A stretch of DNA of 21,816 bases from HXMU1420-2 sp040830545 (GTDB taxonomy: Bacteria; Pseudomonadota; Alphaproteobacteria; Rhodobacterales; Rhodobacteraceae): NCBI GenBank assembly GCA_040830545.1, contig JBFOMB010000014.1:1-21816 (forward strand), in the 5' to 3' direction. Position numbers and translations under genes: made by a program. The notes under the pieces are model-generated. The model did no database searches. It was given only the letters and a program-made list of their open reading frames with translations, and was not told where the DNA came from. Of the stretch, positions 6,663 through 15,078 are shown one piece after another (the stretch's first letter is position 1; each line of letters opens with the position of its first letter).

Positions 6663-6685
6663 ACAGAAGCAAAAGAGATACAGCA

Positions 6686-8260
6686 ATGACACAAGCTACT
6701 GACAAGGATCGCGTCTGGATCTTTGACACGACCCTGCGTGACGGCGAACAAAGCCCTGGCGCAACCATGACCCATGACGAGAAGCTGGAGATTGCCGGGC
6801 TTCTGGATGAAATGGGTGTCGATATTATCGAAGCCGGGTTTCCTATCGCATCCGAAGGTGATTTCAAGGCGGTCAGCGAGATCGCGAAGAACTCACACAG
6901 CTCGGTCATCTGCGGGCTGGCACGGGCGAATTTCGCCGACATCGACCGGTGTTGGGAGGCCGTCCAGCACGCGGCAAAACCACGGATTCACACGTTTATC
7001 GGCACTTCGCCACTGCACCGCGCCATCCCGAACCTGACCCAGGACGAAATGGCGGACAAGATCCATGAAACGGTCACACATGCCCGCAACCTGTGCGACA
7101 ACGTGCAGTGGTCGCCAATGGATGCGACCCGGACCGAATGGGACTATCTGGCACGTGTCGTGGAAATCGCGATCAAGGCCGGGGCCAGCACGATCAACAT
7201 CCCCGATACCGTCGGCTACACCGCCCCAGTGGAAAGCGCTGACCTGATCAAACGCCTGATCGCCGAGGTTCCGGGCGCGGACGAGGTGATCTTTGCCACC
7301 CATTGTCACAACGATCTGGGCATGGCGACGGCGAACTCTCTGGCCGCTGTCGCCGGTGGCGCACGACAGATTGAATGCACGATCAACGGCCTTGGCGAAC
7401 GGGCTGGCAATACCGCGCTGGAAGAGGTTGTCATGGCGATGAAGGTGCGGGGCGATATCATGCCCTTCTACACCGATATCGACACGACGAAGATCATGCA
7501 CATCTCGCGCCGTGTGGCGACAGTGTCCGGGTTCAACGTGCAGTTTAACAAGGCGATTGTGGGCAAAAACGCCTTTGCCCATGAAAGCGGCATCCATCAG
7601 GATGGCATGCTGAAGAACCCCGAGAATTTCGAAATCATGCGACCCGAGGATGTGGGTCTGGCAGGGTCCAGCCTGCCATTGGGCAAGCATTCGGGGCGGG
7701 CCGCGCTGCGGGACAAGCTGAACCAGTTGGGATTCGAAGTGGGCGATAACCAGCTGCGCGACGTGTTCGTTCGGTTCAAGGAGCTCGCCGACCGCAAAAA
7801 AGAGGTCTATGACGACGACATCGTCGCGCTGGTCCGGGCTGGCGAAGACCCGGAAAACGACCGGTTGCAGATCGTGTCGATGAAGGTTGTCTGCGGCACT
7901 GGCGGCCCAGCGGAATCCACTGTCGAGATGGAAGTGGATGGAAGCGACATCGTTGCCACGGAACAGGGTGACGGGCCGGTTGATGCCACGTTCAAGGCGA
8001 TCCGCGCGATCCATCCGAACAAGGCGCGTCTGCAGCTGTATCAGGTGAGCGCGGTCACCGCAGGCACCGACGCACAGGCCACGGTCAGCGTGCGCCTGGA
8101 GGAGGACGGAGTGATTGCCACCGGTCAATCCGCCAATACGGACACGGTGGTCGCTTCGGCCAAGGCTTATGTCAACGCGCTGAACCGCCTGCTGATCCGC
8201 CGGGAAAAGGCGGGGCCCGGCGTGGATGTGCGCGAAATCAGCTACAAGGACGTGACCTGA
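6686..8260 (+). CDS. leuA: 2-isopropylmalate synthase
   Basis: Condenses acetyl-CoA with 2-oxoisovalerate, the first committed and leucine-inhibited step of leucine synthesis, in the cytosol. The 524 residues match the LeuA type 1 length. Seen: the N-terminal catalytic motif FDTTLRDGEQ (13-22), the metal ligands His206 and His208 in THCHNDLG, GLGERAGNTALEE (235-247) with conserved Asn242, and AFAHESGIHQDG in the linker. The C-terminal third (about 390-515) is the regulatory LeuA allosteric domain. The ribosome site is weak (AAGAG, 6673-6677). The leader peptide and stems upstream indicate leucine-responsive control. A hairpin follows the stop. A homocitrate or citramalate synthase is less likely given the full-length match and the leucine leader. 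Confidence 0.96.
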   Translation: MTQATDKDRVWIFDTTLRDGEQSPGATMTHDEKLEIAGLLDEMGVDIIEAGFPIASEGDFKAVSEIAKNSHSSVICGLARANFADIDRCWEAVQHAAKPRIHTFIGTSPLHRAIPNLTQDEMADKIHETVTHARNLCDNVQWSPMDATRTEWDYLARVVEIAIKAGASTINIPDTVGYTAPVESADLIKRLIAEVPGADEVIFATHCHNDLGMATANSLAAVAGGARQIECTINGLGERAGNTALEEVVMAMKVRGDIMPFYTDIDTTKIMHISRRVATVSGFNVQFNKAIVGKNAFAHESGIHQDGMLKNPENFEIMRPEDVGLAGSSLPLGKHSGRAALRDKLNQLGFEVGDNQLRDVFVRFKELADRKKEVYDDDIVALVRAGEDPENDRLQIVSMKVVCGTGGPAESTVEMEVDGSDIVATEQGDGPVDATFKAIRAIHPNKARLQLYQVSAVTAGTDAQATVSVRLEEDGVIATGQSANTDTVVASAKAYVNALNRLLIRREKAGPGVDVREISYKDVT

Positions 8261-8273
8261 TCGGGTCACCCTT

Positions 8274-8307
8274 CCCGGACCGGCGGAAAACGTCCCGGTC
8301 CGGGTTT
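8274..8307 (+). terminator. Terminator-like hairpin after leuA
   Basis: A perfect 10-bp GC-rich stem CCCGGACCGG (8274-8283) with CCGGTCCGGG (8295-8304) and an 11-base loop begins 13 bases after the leuA stop. Only three T follow, so it may be a modest intrinsic terminator or a 3' stabiliser. Confidence 0.65.
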
Positions 8308-8374
8308 CCCGGGTTCAGTTTTGGCATGAACTGCTTTAGGTTGCGGGCAAACCACCCTCGACAAGGTATCATTC

Positions 8375-9214
8375 ATGCTTCGAACCGTACTGGCCTCTGC
8401 CGCCTGCCTGTTTCTCGCGGCCCCGCTGGCCGCGCAAACGCTTGATCGTATTAAGGAAACCGGCCAGCTGAACCTGGGCTTCCGCACGGACGCGGCGCCC
8501 TTGTCCTTTCTGGACGAAAACGGCAATCCGGCCGGCTATTCACCTATCGTTTGCGGCGAGGTCGCGCAGAATATTGCCACCGCGCTGGATCTTGAGAACC
8601 TGAGCGTCAAATTTGTGCCTGTGGATGCTGCGGATCGGTTCGACAAGGTGGTGAACGGCGAAATCGACCTGCTGTGTGGCGCAGCGACGATCACCATCAG
8701 TCGCCGTGCGCAGGTGGATTTTTCGGTTCCCACATATGTGGACGGCACAGCCGTCATGCAGCCACGCGATGCCTCGGGTGATCTGACGCAACTGGCCGGG
8801 AAGTCCGTCGGTGTTCGGTCAAACACGACAACGGAACAGGCGTTAAACAACACGTTGAGCGCCAGTGGCCTGGAAATGAACCTTGTCACCTACGAAGATC
8901 ACCGCGACGGCATGCAGGCCATGATCGACGGGGACATCGAGGCCTATTTCGCAGACCAATCCATCCTGTTGTACCTGTTTTCAGCCAGTCAGGAGTTTGG
9001 GAACTTCCGCGTGTCGCCGGAAATCCTGTCGGTGGAAAAGCAGGGGCTGGCTATGGCCCGTGGCGCGACAGAATTCCGGCTTCTGGTCGATGGAATCCTG
9101 GGCGAGATGTTCCTGTCCGGCCAAATGGCCGAGATTTTCCGCATCGCCTTGCCGGGGATCGAACCGGGGCGCGCCATGCAGGCGATGTATGTCACGTCCC
9201 CGACAATTCCCTGA
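8375..9214 (+). CDS. Periplasmic amino-acid-type solute-binding protein (orphan)
   Basis: A 279-residue member of the family 3 extracellular solute-binding proteins (polar amino acid ABC transporters, GltI/AatJ-like). Residues 1-20 are a Sec signal peptide ending LAAPLAAQ. The mature protein shows the typical opening LDRIKETGQLNLGFRTDAAPLSF, quoted here in two overlapping pieces of the family pattern (IKETGQLNLGFR and APLSFLDENGNPAGYS), followed by GEIDLLCGAATITISRR..VDFSVP and the second-lobe KSVGVRSNTTTEQAL. AAGG at 8363-8366 precedes the ATG by eight bases. No permease or ATPase genes lie next to it, so it either serves a transporter encoded elsewhere or has a sensory role. The ligand cannot be told; glutamate/aspartate-like substrates are a reasonable guess only. 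Confidence 0.88.
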   Translation: MLRTVLASAACLFLAAPLAAQTLDRIKETGQLNLGFRTDAAPLSFLDENGNPAGYSPIVCGEVAQNIATALDLENLSVKFVPVDAADRFDKVVNGEIDLLCGAATITISRRAQVDFSVPTYVDGTAVMQPRDASGDLTQLAGKSVGVRSNTTTEQALNNTLSASGLEMNLVTYEDHRDGMQAMIDGDIEAYFADQSILLYLFSASQEFGNFRVSPEILSVEKQGLAMARGATEFRLLVDGILGEMFLSGQMAEIFRIALPGIEPGRAMQAMYVTSPTIP

Positions 9215-9297
9215 TCTGGAGCCACTGACGTAAGGGGCGTGCGGCGAATTCGCGCCGAGATGCGCGGATTCACACCTTTTCGCGGAACGCCCGCATC

Positions 9298-9306
9298 TTT
9301 ATATAG
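9298..9306 (+). promoter_or_regulatory. Candidate -10 region upstream of mreB
   Basis: The 154 bases between the binding-protein gene and mreB contain TTTATATAG (9298-9306), the only -10-like element in the gap, about 60 bases ahead of the mreB ATG. No convincing -35 box is seen. A GCGAATTCGC palindrome (9244-9253) lies further upstream. Low confidence. Confidence 0.3.
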
Positions 9307-9368
9307 GCGAAATCCGGCAGCTTGAGAGAGTCGTCCGGTCGCACTGCTATCTTCGGGACTTCACGCAT

Positions 9369-10415
9369 ATGTCGCTGTTCGCAAATCTTGGCGGGTTTTT
9401 CACCGCTGATATGGCCATTGACCTCGGAACGGCGAACACGCTGGTCTACGTCAAAGGCCGAGGAGTGATCCTGAGCGAGCCTTCGGTGGTGGCCTATCAC
9501 GTCAAAGACGGCGTGAAGAAGGTGCTGGCCGTAGGCGAGGACGCCAAGCTGATGCTGGGCCGGACGCCCGGCAGCATCGAAGCGATCCGCCCAATGCGTG
9601 AAGGCGTGATCGCGGATTTCGACACAGCGGAAGAGATGATCAAACATTTCATCCGCAAGGTGCACAAACGGTCGACCTTCTCGAAGCCGAAGATCATTGT
9701 GTGCGTGCCCCATGGCGCAACACCGGTCGAAAAACGCGCAATCCGTCAATCAGTGCTGAGTGCGGGCGCCCGCCGCGCGGGGTTGGTGGCTGAACCTATT
9801 GCGGCAGCGATTGGCGCTGGCATGCCGATCACCGATCCGACGGGCAACATGGTTGTTGATATCGGCGGCGGCACGACCGAGGTGGCGGTTCTGTCACTGG
9901 GTGACATCGTCTATGCCCGTTCGATCCGGGTTGGCGGGGACCGCATGGACGAAGCCATTGTCAGCTACCTGCGGCGGCAGCAGAACCTGCTGATTGGGGA
10001 AAGCACGGCAGAGCGGATCAAAACCTCGATCGGGACGGCGCGAATGCCGGACGATGGGCGCGGGCAATCCATGCAGATCCGGGGCCGCGACCTGCTGAAC
10101 GGTGTGCCGAAAGAGACCGAGATCAATCAGGCACAAGTGGCTGAGGCTCTGACCGAGCCAGTTCAACAAATTTGCGAGGCGGTGATGACCGCGTTGGAAG
10201 CGACACCGCCCGATCTGGCGGCTGACATTGTGGACCGTGGAGTGATGCTGACAGGCGGTGGCGCTTTGCTTGGCGATCTGGACCTGGCGCTGCGCGAACA
10301 GACCGGGCTGGCCGTGTCCATTGCGGATGAAAGCCTGAATTGCGTGGCTTTGGGCACCGGCAAAGCGCTGGAATACGAAAAACAACTGCGCCACGCAATC
10401 GACTACGACAGCTGA
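9369..10415 (+). CDS. mreB: Rod shape-determining actin homologue MreB
   Basis: Bacterial actin that polymerises on the inner face of the membrane and guides the elongation machinery. The 348 residues are the family length. Seen: an N-terminal amphipathic start MSLFANLGGFF for membrane binding, the phosphate-1 motif DLGTANTLVY (18-27), the EPIAAAIGAG helix, the phosphate-2 motif DIGGGTTEVAV, and the adenosine motif LTGGGALLGDL. It is first of a co-directional run mreB-mreC-mreD-mrdA-rodA, the standard elongasome operon. An approximately 130-base gap with a hairpin separates it from mreC, which may allow MreB to be made in excess of the others. Identification is secure. Confidence 0.98.
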   Translation: MSLFANLGGFFTADMAIDLGTANTLVYVKGRGVILSEPSVVAYHVKDGVKKVLAVGEDAKLMLGRTPGSIEAIRPMREGVIADFDTAEEMIKHFIRKVHKRSTFSKPKIIVCVPHGATPVEKRAIRQSVLSAGARRAGLVAEPIAAAIGAGMPITDPTGNMVVDIGGGTTEVAVLSLGDIVYARSIRVGGDRMDEAIVSYLRRQQNLLIGESTAERIKTSIGTARMPDDGRGQSMQIRGRDLLNGVPKETEINQAQVAEALTEPVQQICEAVMTALEATPPDLAADIVDRGVMLTGGGALLGDLDLALREQTGLAVSIADESLNCVALGTGKALEYEKQLRHAIDYDS

Positions 10416-10459
10416 CGGCCCAGCCGCAGCACGGACAACCCCGGCGCTCAGACGCTTTG

Positions 10460-10481
10460 CAAAACCAATCAACCGGTTTTG
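10460..10481 (+). other. Hairpin between mreB and mreC
   Basis: CAAAACC (10460-10466) pairs with GGTTTTG (10475-10481) around an eight-base loop. It lies 44 bases after the mreB stop. It could be a processing or partial-termination site that raises MreB relative to downstream products. No T-run of note follows. Confidence 0.4.
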
Positions 10482-10535
10482 AGAGCAATTCGCGCGTAAA
10501 TGCAGTATGTTGGGCCAAATCGGCTGCAACAGCCC

Positions 10536-10540
10536 GAGGG
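10536..10540 (+). promoter_or_regulatory. Ribosome binding site that favours a TTG start for mreC
   Basis: GAGGG ends eight bases before an in-frame TTG at 10549. The alternative ATG at 10507 has no Shine-Dalgarno sequence. This decides the mreC start. Confidence 0.65.
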
Positions 10541-10548
10541 AACCGACA

Positions 10549-11445
10549 TTGGCCAAAGACCGGTCTCAGACGGATGACTTTGCCACACCGCTTCGGCGGT
10601 TGCTGCTGATTGTTGTCGCGCTGGTCCTGTTTGGTATCTTTCTGGTCTGGCGTATCGACAGCCCGCGCGTGGAACGGTTCCGCGCACAGGTGACGGACAG
10701 TGTGGTGCCGAACATGGATTGGGCCATGGCCCCGGTGACCGGCGCGATCAACCTGGTGCGCGATTTCCAAAGCTATCAGCGTCTGGCCGAGCAGAACCGC
10801 GAATTGCGATCTGAACTGCGTCGCATGCAGGCCTGGAAAGAAGCCGCCGTACAGTTGGAAGAGGAAAACGCACGGCTGTTGGACCTGAACAACGTGCGGC
10901 TGGACCCCCGCCTGACCTTTGTAACGGGGGTGGTGATCGCGGATGCCGGGTCGCCGTTCCGTCAGTCAGTGTTGATCAATGTGGGATCGCGCGATGGTAT
11001 GGTGGATGGCTGGGCTGCGATTGACGGGATTGGCCTGGTCGGGCGCATTTCGGGCATTGGCAAGACCACATCGCGGGTCATCCTGCTGACCGACGCGTCC
11101 AGTTCCATCCCTGCAGTGATCCCACGCTCTGGTCAAAATGCACTTGTGTCGGGCGACAACACCTCGGCCCCGCTGGTGGATTTTCTGGAAAGCCCTGATT
11201 TGGTTCGCCCTGGTGATCGGGTTGTGACCTCGGGCGATGGAGGTGTGTTTCCCGCTGGCCTGCTGATCGGCGAAGTTGCAGCAGACCCGACTGGGCGGCT
11301 GCGGGTGCGACTGGCGGCGGATTACGAGCGGCTGGAATTCCTGAGGGTGCTGCGTCACCACGGCATTGAACGGATCGAAGATCCGGGAACGGTCGTGGTG
11401 CCCGAGGCCCTGGACCTGAGCGGGGTGGAGCAGACCGATGGCTAG
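10549..11445 (+). CDS. mreC: Rod shape-determining protein MreC
   Basis: Bitopic inner-membrane protein that links cytoplasmic MreB to periplasmic PBP2 and activates wall synthesis. With the TTG start the product is 298 residues and opens MAKDRSQTDDFATPLRR. One membrane helix follows at about 17-34 (LLLIVVALVLFGIFLVW), then a periplasmic coiled coil (about 75-112, rich in QNRELRSELRRM and LEEENARLL), then the beta-barrel domain with VIADAGSPFRQSVLINVGS and GLVGRISGIGKTTSRVILLTD (both typical MreC stretches). The frame extends up to an ATG at 10507, but that extension has no ribosome site and adds a non-conserved hydrophilic stretch. The 3' end overlaps mreD by eight bases. Confidence 0.95.
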   Translation: MAKDRSQTDDFATPLRRLLLIVVALVLFGIFLVWRIDSPRVERFRAQVTDSVVPNMDWAMAPVTGAINLVRDFQSYQRLAEQNRELRSELRRMQAWKEAAVQLEEENARLLDLNNVRLDPRLTFVTGVVIADAGSPFRQSVLINVGSRDGMVDGWAAIDGIGLVGRISGIGKTTSRVILLTDASSSIPAVIPRSGQNALVSGDNTSAPLVDFLESPDLVRPGDRVVTSGDGGVFPAGLLIGEVAADPTGRLRVRLAADYERLEFLRVLRHHGIERIEDPGTVVVPEALDLSGVEQTDG

Positions 11446-11980
11446 AACCGCGCCCTCGCAATTGCTGGCCATGCGCGCGGTCTATATTGGGCTGTGCCTG
11501 CTGGTGATGATCGCGCATCTTTTGCCGCTGGACACCGTGCCGCGGTTTTGGGCGCCGCCCGACATCCTGATGGCGTTCACCTTCGCCTGGGCGCTGCGGC
11601 GCCCCGACTACGTGCCGATTTTGTCCATCGCCGCCGTGTTCCTGACTGCTGATCTGCTGTTCCAGCGCCCGCCTGGCCTGTTGGCAGCGTTGATGGTGGT
11701 CGGCACCGAAGCATTGCGCATCCGCTTTGCGGGTTTGCGGGAGGCAAGCTTTGTTGGCGAATGGGTCTCTGTCTGCGTGATGGTTGCCGGCATTGTGGTG
11801 ATCAACCGGCTGGTTCTGATCGTGGTCGCCAGCGATCCACCCGCTCTGGGCCTGACCCTGATCCAGATGGTGCTTACGATGTTGATCTATCCGCTGGCGG
11901 TTGTCGCCACCACGGCGATCATGCGCGTGCGCAAACCCGATCCGCGTAAGGCGGATGGCGGATTGGGGGCCCGGTCATGA
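11438..11980 (+). CDS. mreD: Rod shape-determining protein MreD
   Basis: Polytopic inner-membrane partner of MreC in the elongasome. The 180 residues are mostly hydrophobic, with about five predicted helices (around 12-30, 40-55, 60-75, 105-128 and 138-160) and a basic C-terminal tail (MRVRKPDPRK). The family has few fixed motifs, so the call rests on length, hydrophobic pattern and position between mreC and mrdA. It overlaps mreC by eight bases and mrdA by four bases (ATGA), indicating tight translational coupling. Confidence 0.93.
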   Translation: MARTAPSQLLAMRAVYIGLCLLVMIAHLLPLDTVPRFWAPPDILMAFTFAWALRRPDYVPILSIAAVFLTADLLFQRPPGLLAALMVVGTEALRIRFAGLREASFVGEWVSVCVMVAGIVVINRLVLIVVASDPPALGLTLIQMVLTMLIYPLAVVATTAIMRVRKPDPRKADGGLGARS

Positions 11981-13920
11981 GACGCAATCCACGCGAAAAC
12001 CATGGCCTTTGGCGTCGGACCAGCCGCCGCGCGCTGTTGCTGGGCGGGTTGCAGGTCAGCTTTGCCGGACTGCTGGGCTGGCGCATGGCTAATCTGGGAG
12101 TGGAACAGGCGGACCAGTTCCGCCTGCTGGCCGAAGAAAACCGCATCAATATTCGCCTGATCCCGCCAGCGCGGGGCGAGATTTTTGACCGCAATGGCAA
12201 GGTGATTGCCGAAAACATCCCCAGCTATCGCATCGTCATGGTGCGTGAGGATGCAGGCGACGTGGATGCGGTGATCGAGCGGTTGCAGCAATTGGTGCCG
12301 ATTGATCCAGAGGATTTGGAGCGCGGACGGCAAGAGATGGAACGCAGCCCGCCTTTCCTGCCCGTTACGCTCGCCGAACAAGTCAGTTGGGAGGACGTCA
12401 GCCGCGTTTCCTTCAACACCCCTGCCCTGCCAGGCGTCACAGCCGAGGTTGGCCTGACCCGTGTGTATCCGCGCGGGCCGGATTTTGCTCATGTGGCGGG
12501 CTACGTCGGCCCGGTGAGCGACTATGACCTGAGCCAGATTCAGGACCCCGACCCGGTTCTGCGTATCCCGCGTTTTCAGATCGGCAAAGTCGGGGTGGAG
12601 GCCAAGCGCGAGGAACTGTTGCGTGGCAAGGCCGGGGCCAAGCGGGTCGAGGTCAACGCCACGGGCCGGGTGATGCGTGAGTTGGACCGGACCGAAGGCC
12701 GCGCAGGGGCCGACCTGCAGCTGACCGTCGATGCGGATTTGCAGGCCTATGTGCAGGCCCGGCTGGGTACGGAAAGCGCCAGCGCCGTGATCATGGATTG
12801 TGACAATGGCGACCTCCTCGCCATCGCTTCGGCCCCGATCTACGATCCGAACCTCTTTGTGCGCGGTATCTCGGTTGCGGATTATCGCACGCTGACCGAT
12901 GACAAATATCGCCCGCTGGCCTCCAAGACCGTTCAAGGGGTCTATCCACCGGGATCAACGTTCAAAATGATCACCGCCATGGCCGCGCTGGAGGCCGGTT
13001 TGATCACCCCGGATGAAACTGTCTATTGTCCCGGCCACATGGAACTGTCTGGCCGCCGCTTCCATTGCTGGCGACGTGGCGGGCACGGGCATGTGGACCT
13101 GCAAAACTCGCTGAAGCAAAGCTGCGACGTCTATTACTATGACATCGCCCAGCGCGTCGGGATGGACAAGATCTCAGCAATGGCGAAAAAATTCGGGCTG
13201 GGCATCAAGCATGACGTGCCGATGTCCGCCGTTGCCGCCGGACTGGCCCCGAACCGGGCGTGGAAGCCCCGTGCTCGCGGGTCCGACTGGCTGGTTGGTG
13301 ACACGGCAAACGCGGCCATCGGGCAGGGCTTTGTCCTGTCCTCGCCCCTGCAGCTGGCGGTGATGTCCGCGCGTCTGGCCACGGGGCGCAACGTGTCCCC
13401 GCGCCTGATCAAATCCATCGACAGCGTCGAGCAACCCGATCAGGGTGGCGAGTCTCTGGGGCTCAACGAAAACCACCTGCGCATGATCCGCCGCGGCATG
13501 TATGCGGTCAGCAATGACCGGCGCGGCACGGCCTATGGCAGCCGCATCATTGCCGACGAATTCCGTATGGCCGGGAAAACCGGCACCAGCCAGGTCCGCA
13601 ACATCACCGAGGCCGAGCGCCGCGCAGGCGTCGTCCGCAACGAAGATCTGCCCTGGGAACGCCGCGACCACGCGCTGTTCGTGAACTACGCCCCGGCGGA
13701 AAACCCGAAAATAGCTGTGGCCGTGGTGGTCGAACATGGCGGCGGTGGGTCCAAGGCCGCAGCCCCCATTGCACGGGACATCACGTTGCAGGCGCTATAC
13801 CGCGAAACCCCGCCGCTGGAGGCCTACCCGGCGAAGGACCGGCAGCGTATCCGCGCGCAACAGGAACGACTGCAGCGGGAACGCGAGGACCGTGAACGCG
13901 ACAGCAATGATCGCGCGTAA
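11977..13920 (+). CDS. mrdA: Penicillin-binding protein 2 (elongasome transpeptidase)
   Basis: Class B penicillin-binding protein that cross-links peptidoglycan during lateral growth, working with the glycosyltransferase RodA. The 647 residues begin with a short basic cytoplasmic tail and one membrane anchor (about 19-36). The non-catalytic pedestal domain comes next, opening ENRINIRLIPPARGEIFDRNG (a typical PBP2 start, residues about 51-71). Catalytic motifs are all present: STFK with Ser327 (12955-12966), SCD at 382 (13120-13128, the SxD form common in PBP2), and KTGT at 534 (13576-13587). The C-terminus is a highly charged Arg/Glu tail (RQRIRAQQERLQREREDRE). The ATG overlaps the mreD stop. 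Identification is secure. Confidence 0.97.
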   Translation: MRRNPRENHGLWRRTSRRALLLGGLQVSFAGLLGWRMANLGVEQADQFRLLAEENRINIRLIPPARGEIFDRNGKVIAENIPSYRIVMVREDAGDVDAVIERLQQLVPIDPEDLERGRQEMERSPPFLPVTLAEQVSWEDVSRVSFNTPALPGVTAEVGLTRVYPRGPDFAHVAGYVGPVSDYDLSQIQDPDPVLRIPRFQIGKVGVEAKREELLRGKAGAKRVEVNATGRVMRELDRTEGRAGADLQLTVDADLQAYVQARLGTESASAVIMDCDNGDLLAIASAPIYDPNLFVRGISVADYRTLTDDKYRPLASKTVQGVYPPGSTFKMITAMAALEAGLITPDETVYCPGHMELSGRRFHCWRRGGHGHVDLQNSLKQSCDVYYYDIAQRVGMDKISAMAKKFGLGIKHDVPMSAVAAGLAPNRAWKPRARGSDWLVGDTANAAIGQGFVLSSPLQLAVMSARLATGRNVSPRLIKSIDSVEQPDQGGESLGLNENHLRMIRRGMYAVSNDRRGTAYGSRIIADEFRMAGKTGTSQVRNITEAERRAGVVRNEDLPWERRDHALFVNYAPAENPKIAVAVVVEHGGGGSKAAAPIARDITLQALYRETPPLEAYPAKDRQRIRAQQERLQREREDRERDSNDRA

Positions 13921-13932
13921 CGGAGGTCCGGC

Positions 13933-15072
13933 ATGAGCTATCTGGAACATTCCGTCAAACATGTGCCCACGGGCCTGCGCAAGCTGCTGTACCTGAACTG
14001 GCCTCTCATCCTGCTGTTGTGCAGCGTGGCGGCAATCGGGATCATGATGCTTTATTCCGTGTCCGGTGGCCGGTTCGGCGTCTGGGCGGAACCTCAGGCC
14101 AAGCGGTTCCTGATGGGTCTTTCGGTGATGTTCATCTTTGCCATGATCCCCATCTGGCTGTGGCGAAACCTGTCTTTTGTCGCCTATGGCGTATCGATTG
14201 CCCTGCTGCTGTTCGTGGAGTTTTTCGGATCCGCAGGCGGCGGGGCGCAACGCTGGATCGACCTCGGGTTCATGCGATTACAGCCCTCGGAATTGACCAA
14301 AATCACGATGGTGATGCTACTGGCCGCTTACTATGACTGGTTGCCGGCCAAGCGTGTGTCGAACCCGATCTGGCTGATCTTCCCGCTATTCATCATCTTG
14401 ATGCCAACTGCGTTGGTCTTGCGACAGCCAGACCTGGGCACCGCATTGCTGCTGATCGCGGGTGGTGGTGGCATGCTGTTTCTGGCAGGCGTGCATTGGG
14501 CCTACTTCGCGGCTGTCATTGGTATGGGCGCCGGGCTGATCACCGCCGTGTTCCAAAGCCGGGGCACGGAGTGGCAATTGCTGGCGGACTACCAGTATCG
14601 GCGCATCGATACTTTTCTTGACCCTTCGTCTGACCCTCTAGGCGCCGGATACCACATCACGCAGTCCAAGATTGCGTTGGGGTCCGGTGGCTGGACCGGT
14701 CGCGGGTTCATGCAGGGCACGCAATCGCGGCTGAATTTTCTGCCGGAGAAGCACACCGACTTCATCTTCACCACGTTGGCCGAAGAGTTCGGCTTTGTCG
14801 GGGCGTTTTCATTGCTGTCGCTCTATGTGCTGATCATCGTTTTCTGCGTGGCGACGGCCATCGCCACGCGGGATCGGTTTTCATCGCTGGTCACGCTCGG
14901 CATTGCGCTGACCTTCTTCCTGTTCTTTGCGGTCAACATGTCGATGGTCATGGGCCTGGCCCCGGTGGTTGGTGTGCCGCTGCCGATGGTCAGCTATGGC
15001 GGGTCTGCCATGCTGGTGTTGATGGCCGCATTTGGTATCGTCCAAAGCGCACATGTCCACAGACCCCGCTGA
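13933..15072 (+). CDS. rodA: Peptidoglycan glycosyltransferase RodA
   Basis: SEDS-family membrane enzyme that polymerises lipid II into glycan strands in complex with PBP2. The 379 residues contain about ten hydrophobic segments. SEDS signatures are seen: GGAQRWIDLGFMRLQPSE, with the conserved QPSE, then RQPDLGTALLL, TDFIFTTLAEEFGFVG, and the late PMVSYGGSAML. A strong ribosome site GGAGG (13922-13926) precedes the ATG by six bases, and the gene follows mrdA with a 12-base gap. FtsW is the other family member, but the position after mrdA and mreBCD points to RodA. Confidence 0.97.
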   Translation: MSYLEHSVKHVPTGLRKLLYLNWPLILLLCSVAAIGIMMLYSVSGGRFGVWAEPQAKRFLMGLSVMFIFAMIPIWLWRNLSFVAYGVSIALLLFVEFFGSAGGGAQRWIDLGFMRLQPSELTKITMVMLLAAYYDWLPAKRVSNPIWLIFPLFIILMPTALVLRQPDLGTALLLIAGGGGMLFLAGVHWAYFAAVIGMGAGLITAVFQSRGTEWQLLADYQYRRIDTFLDPSSDPLGAGYHITQSKIALGSGGWTGRGFMQGTQSRLNFLPEKHTDFIFTTLAEEFGFVGAFSLLSLYVLIIVFCVATAIATRDRFSSLVTLGIALTFFLFFAVNMSMVMGLAPVVGVPLPMVSYGGSAMLVLMAAFGIVQSAHVHRPR

Positions 15073-15078
15073 GGCCCG

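Noticed and set aside
6893..8269. Long open frame (over 450 codons) on the minus strand opposite leuA
   Set aside because: Same explanation: antisense to a complete leuA with all catalytic motifs, with low-complexity composition and no recognisable domain.
11887..12936. Open frame of about 350 codons on the minus strand opposite mrdA
   Set aside because: Antisense to the PBP2 gene, no motifs, no ribosome site of note; a codon-bias shadow.
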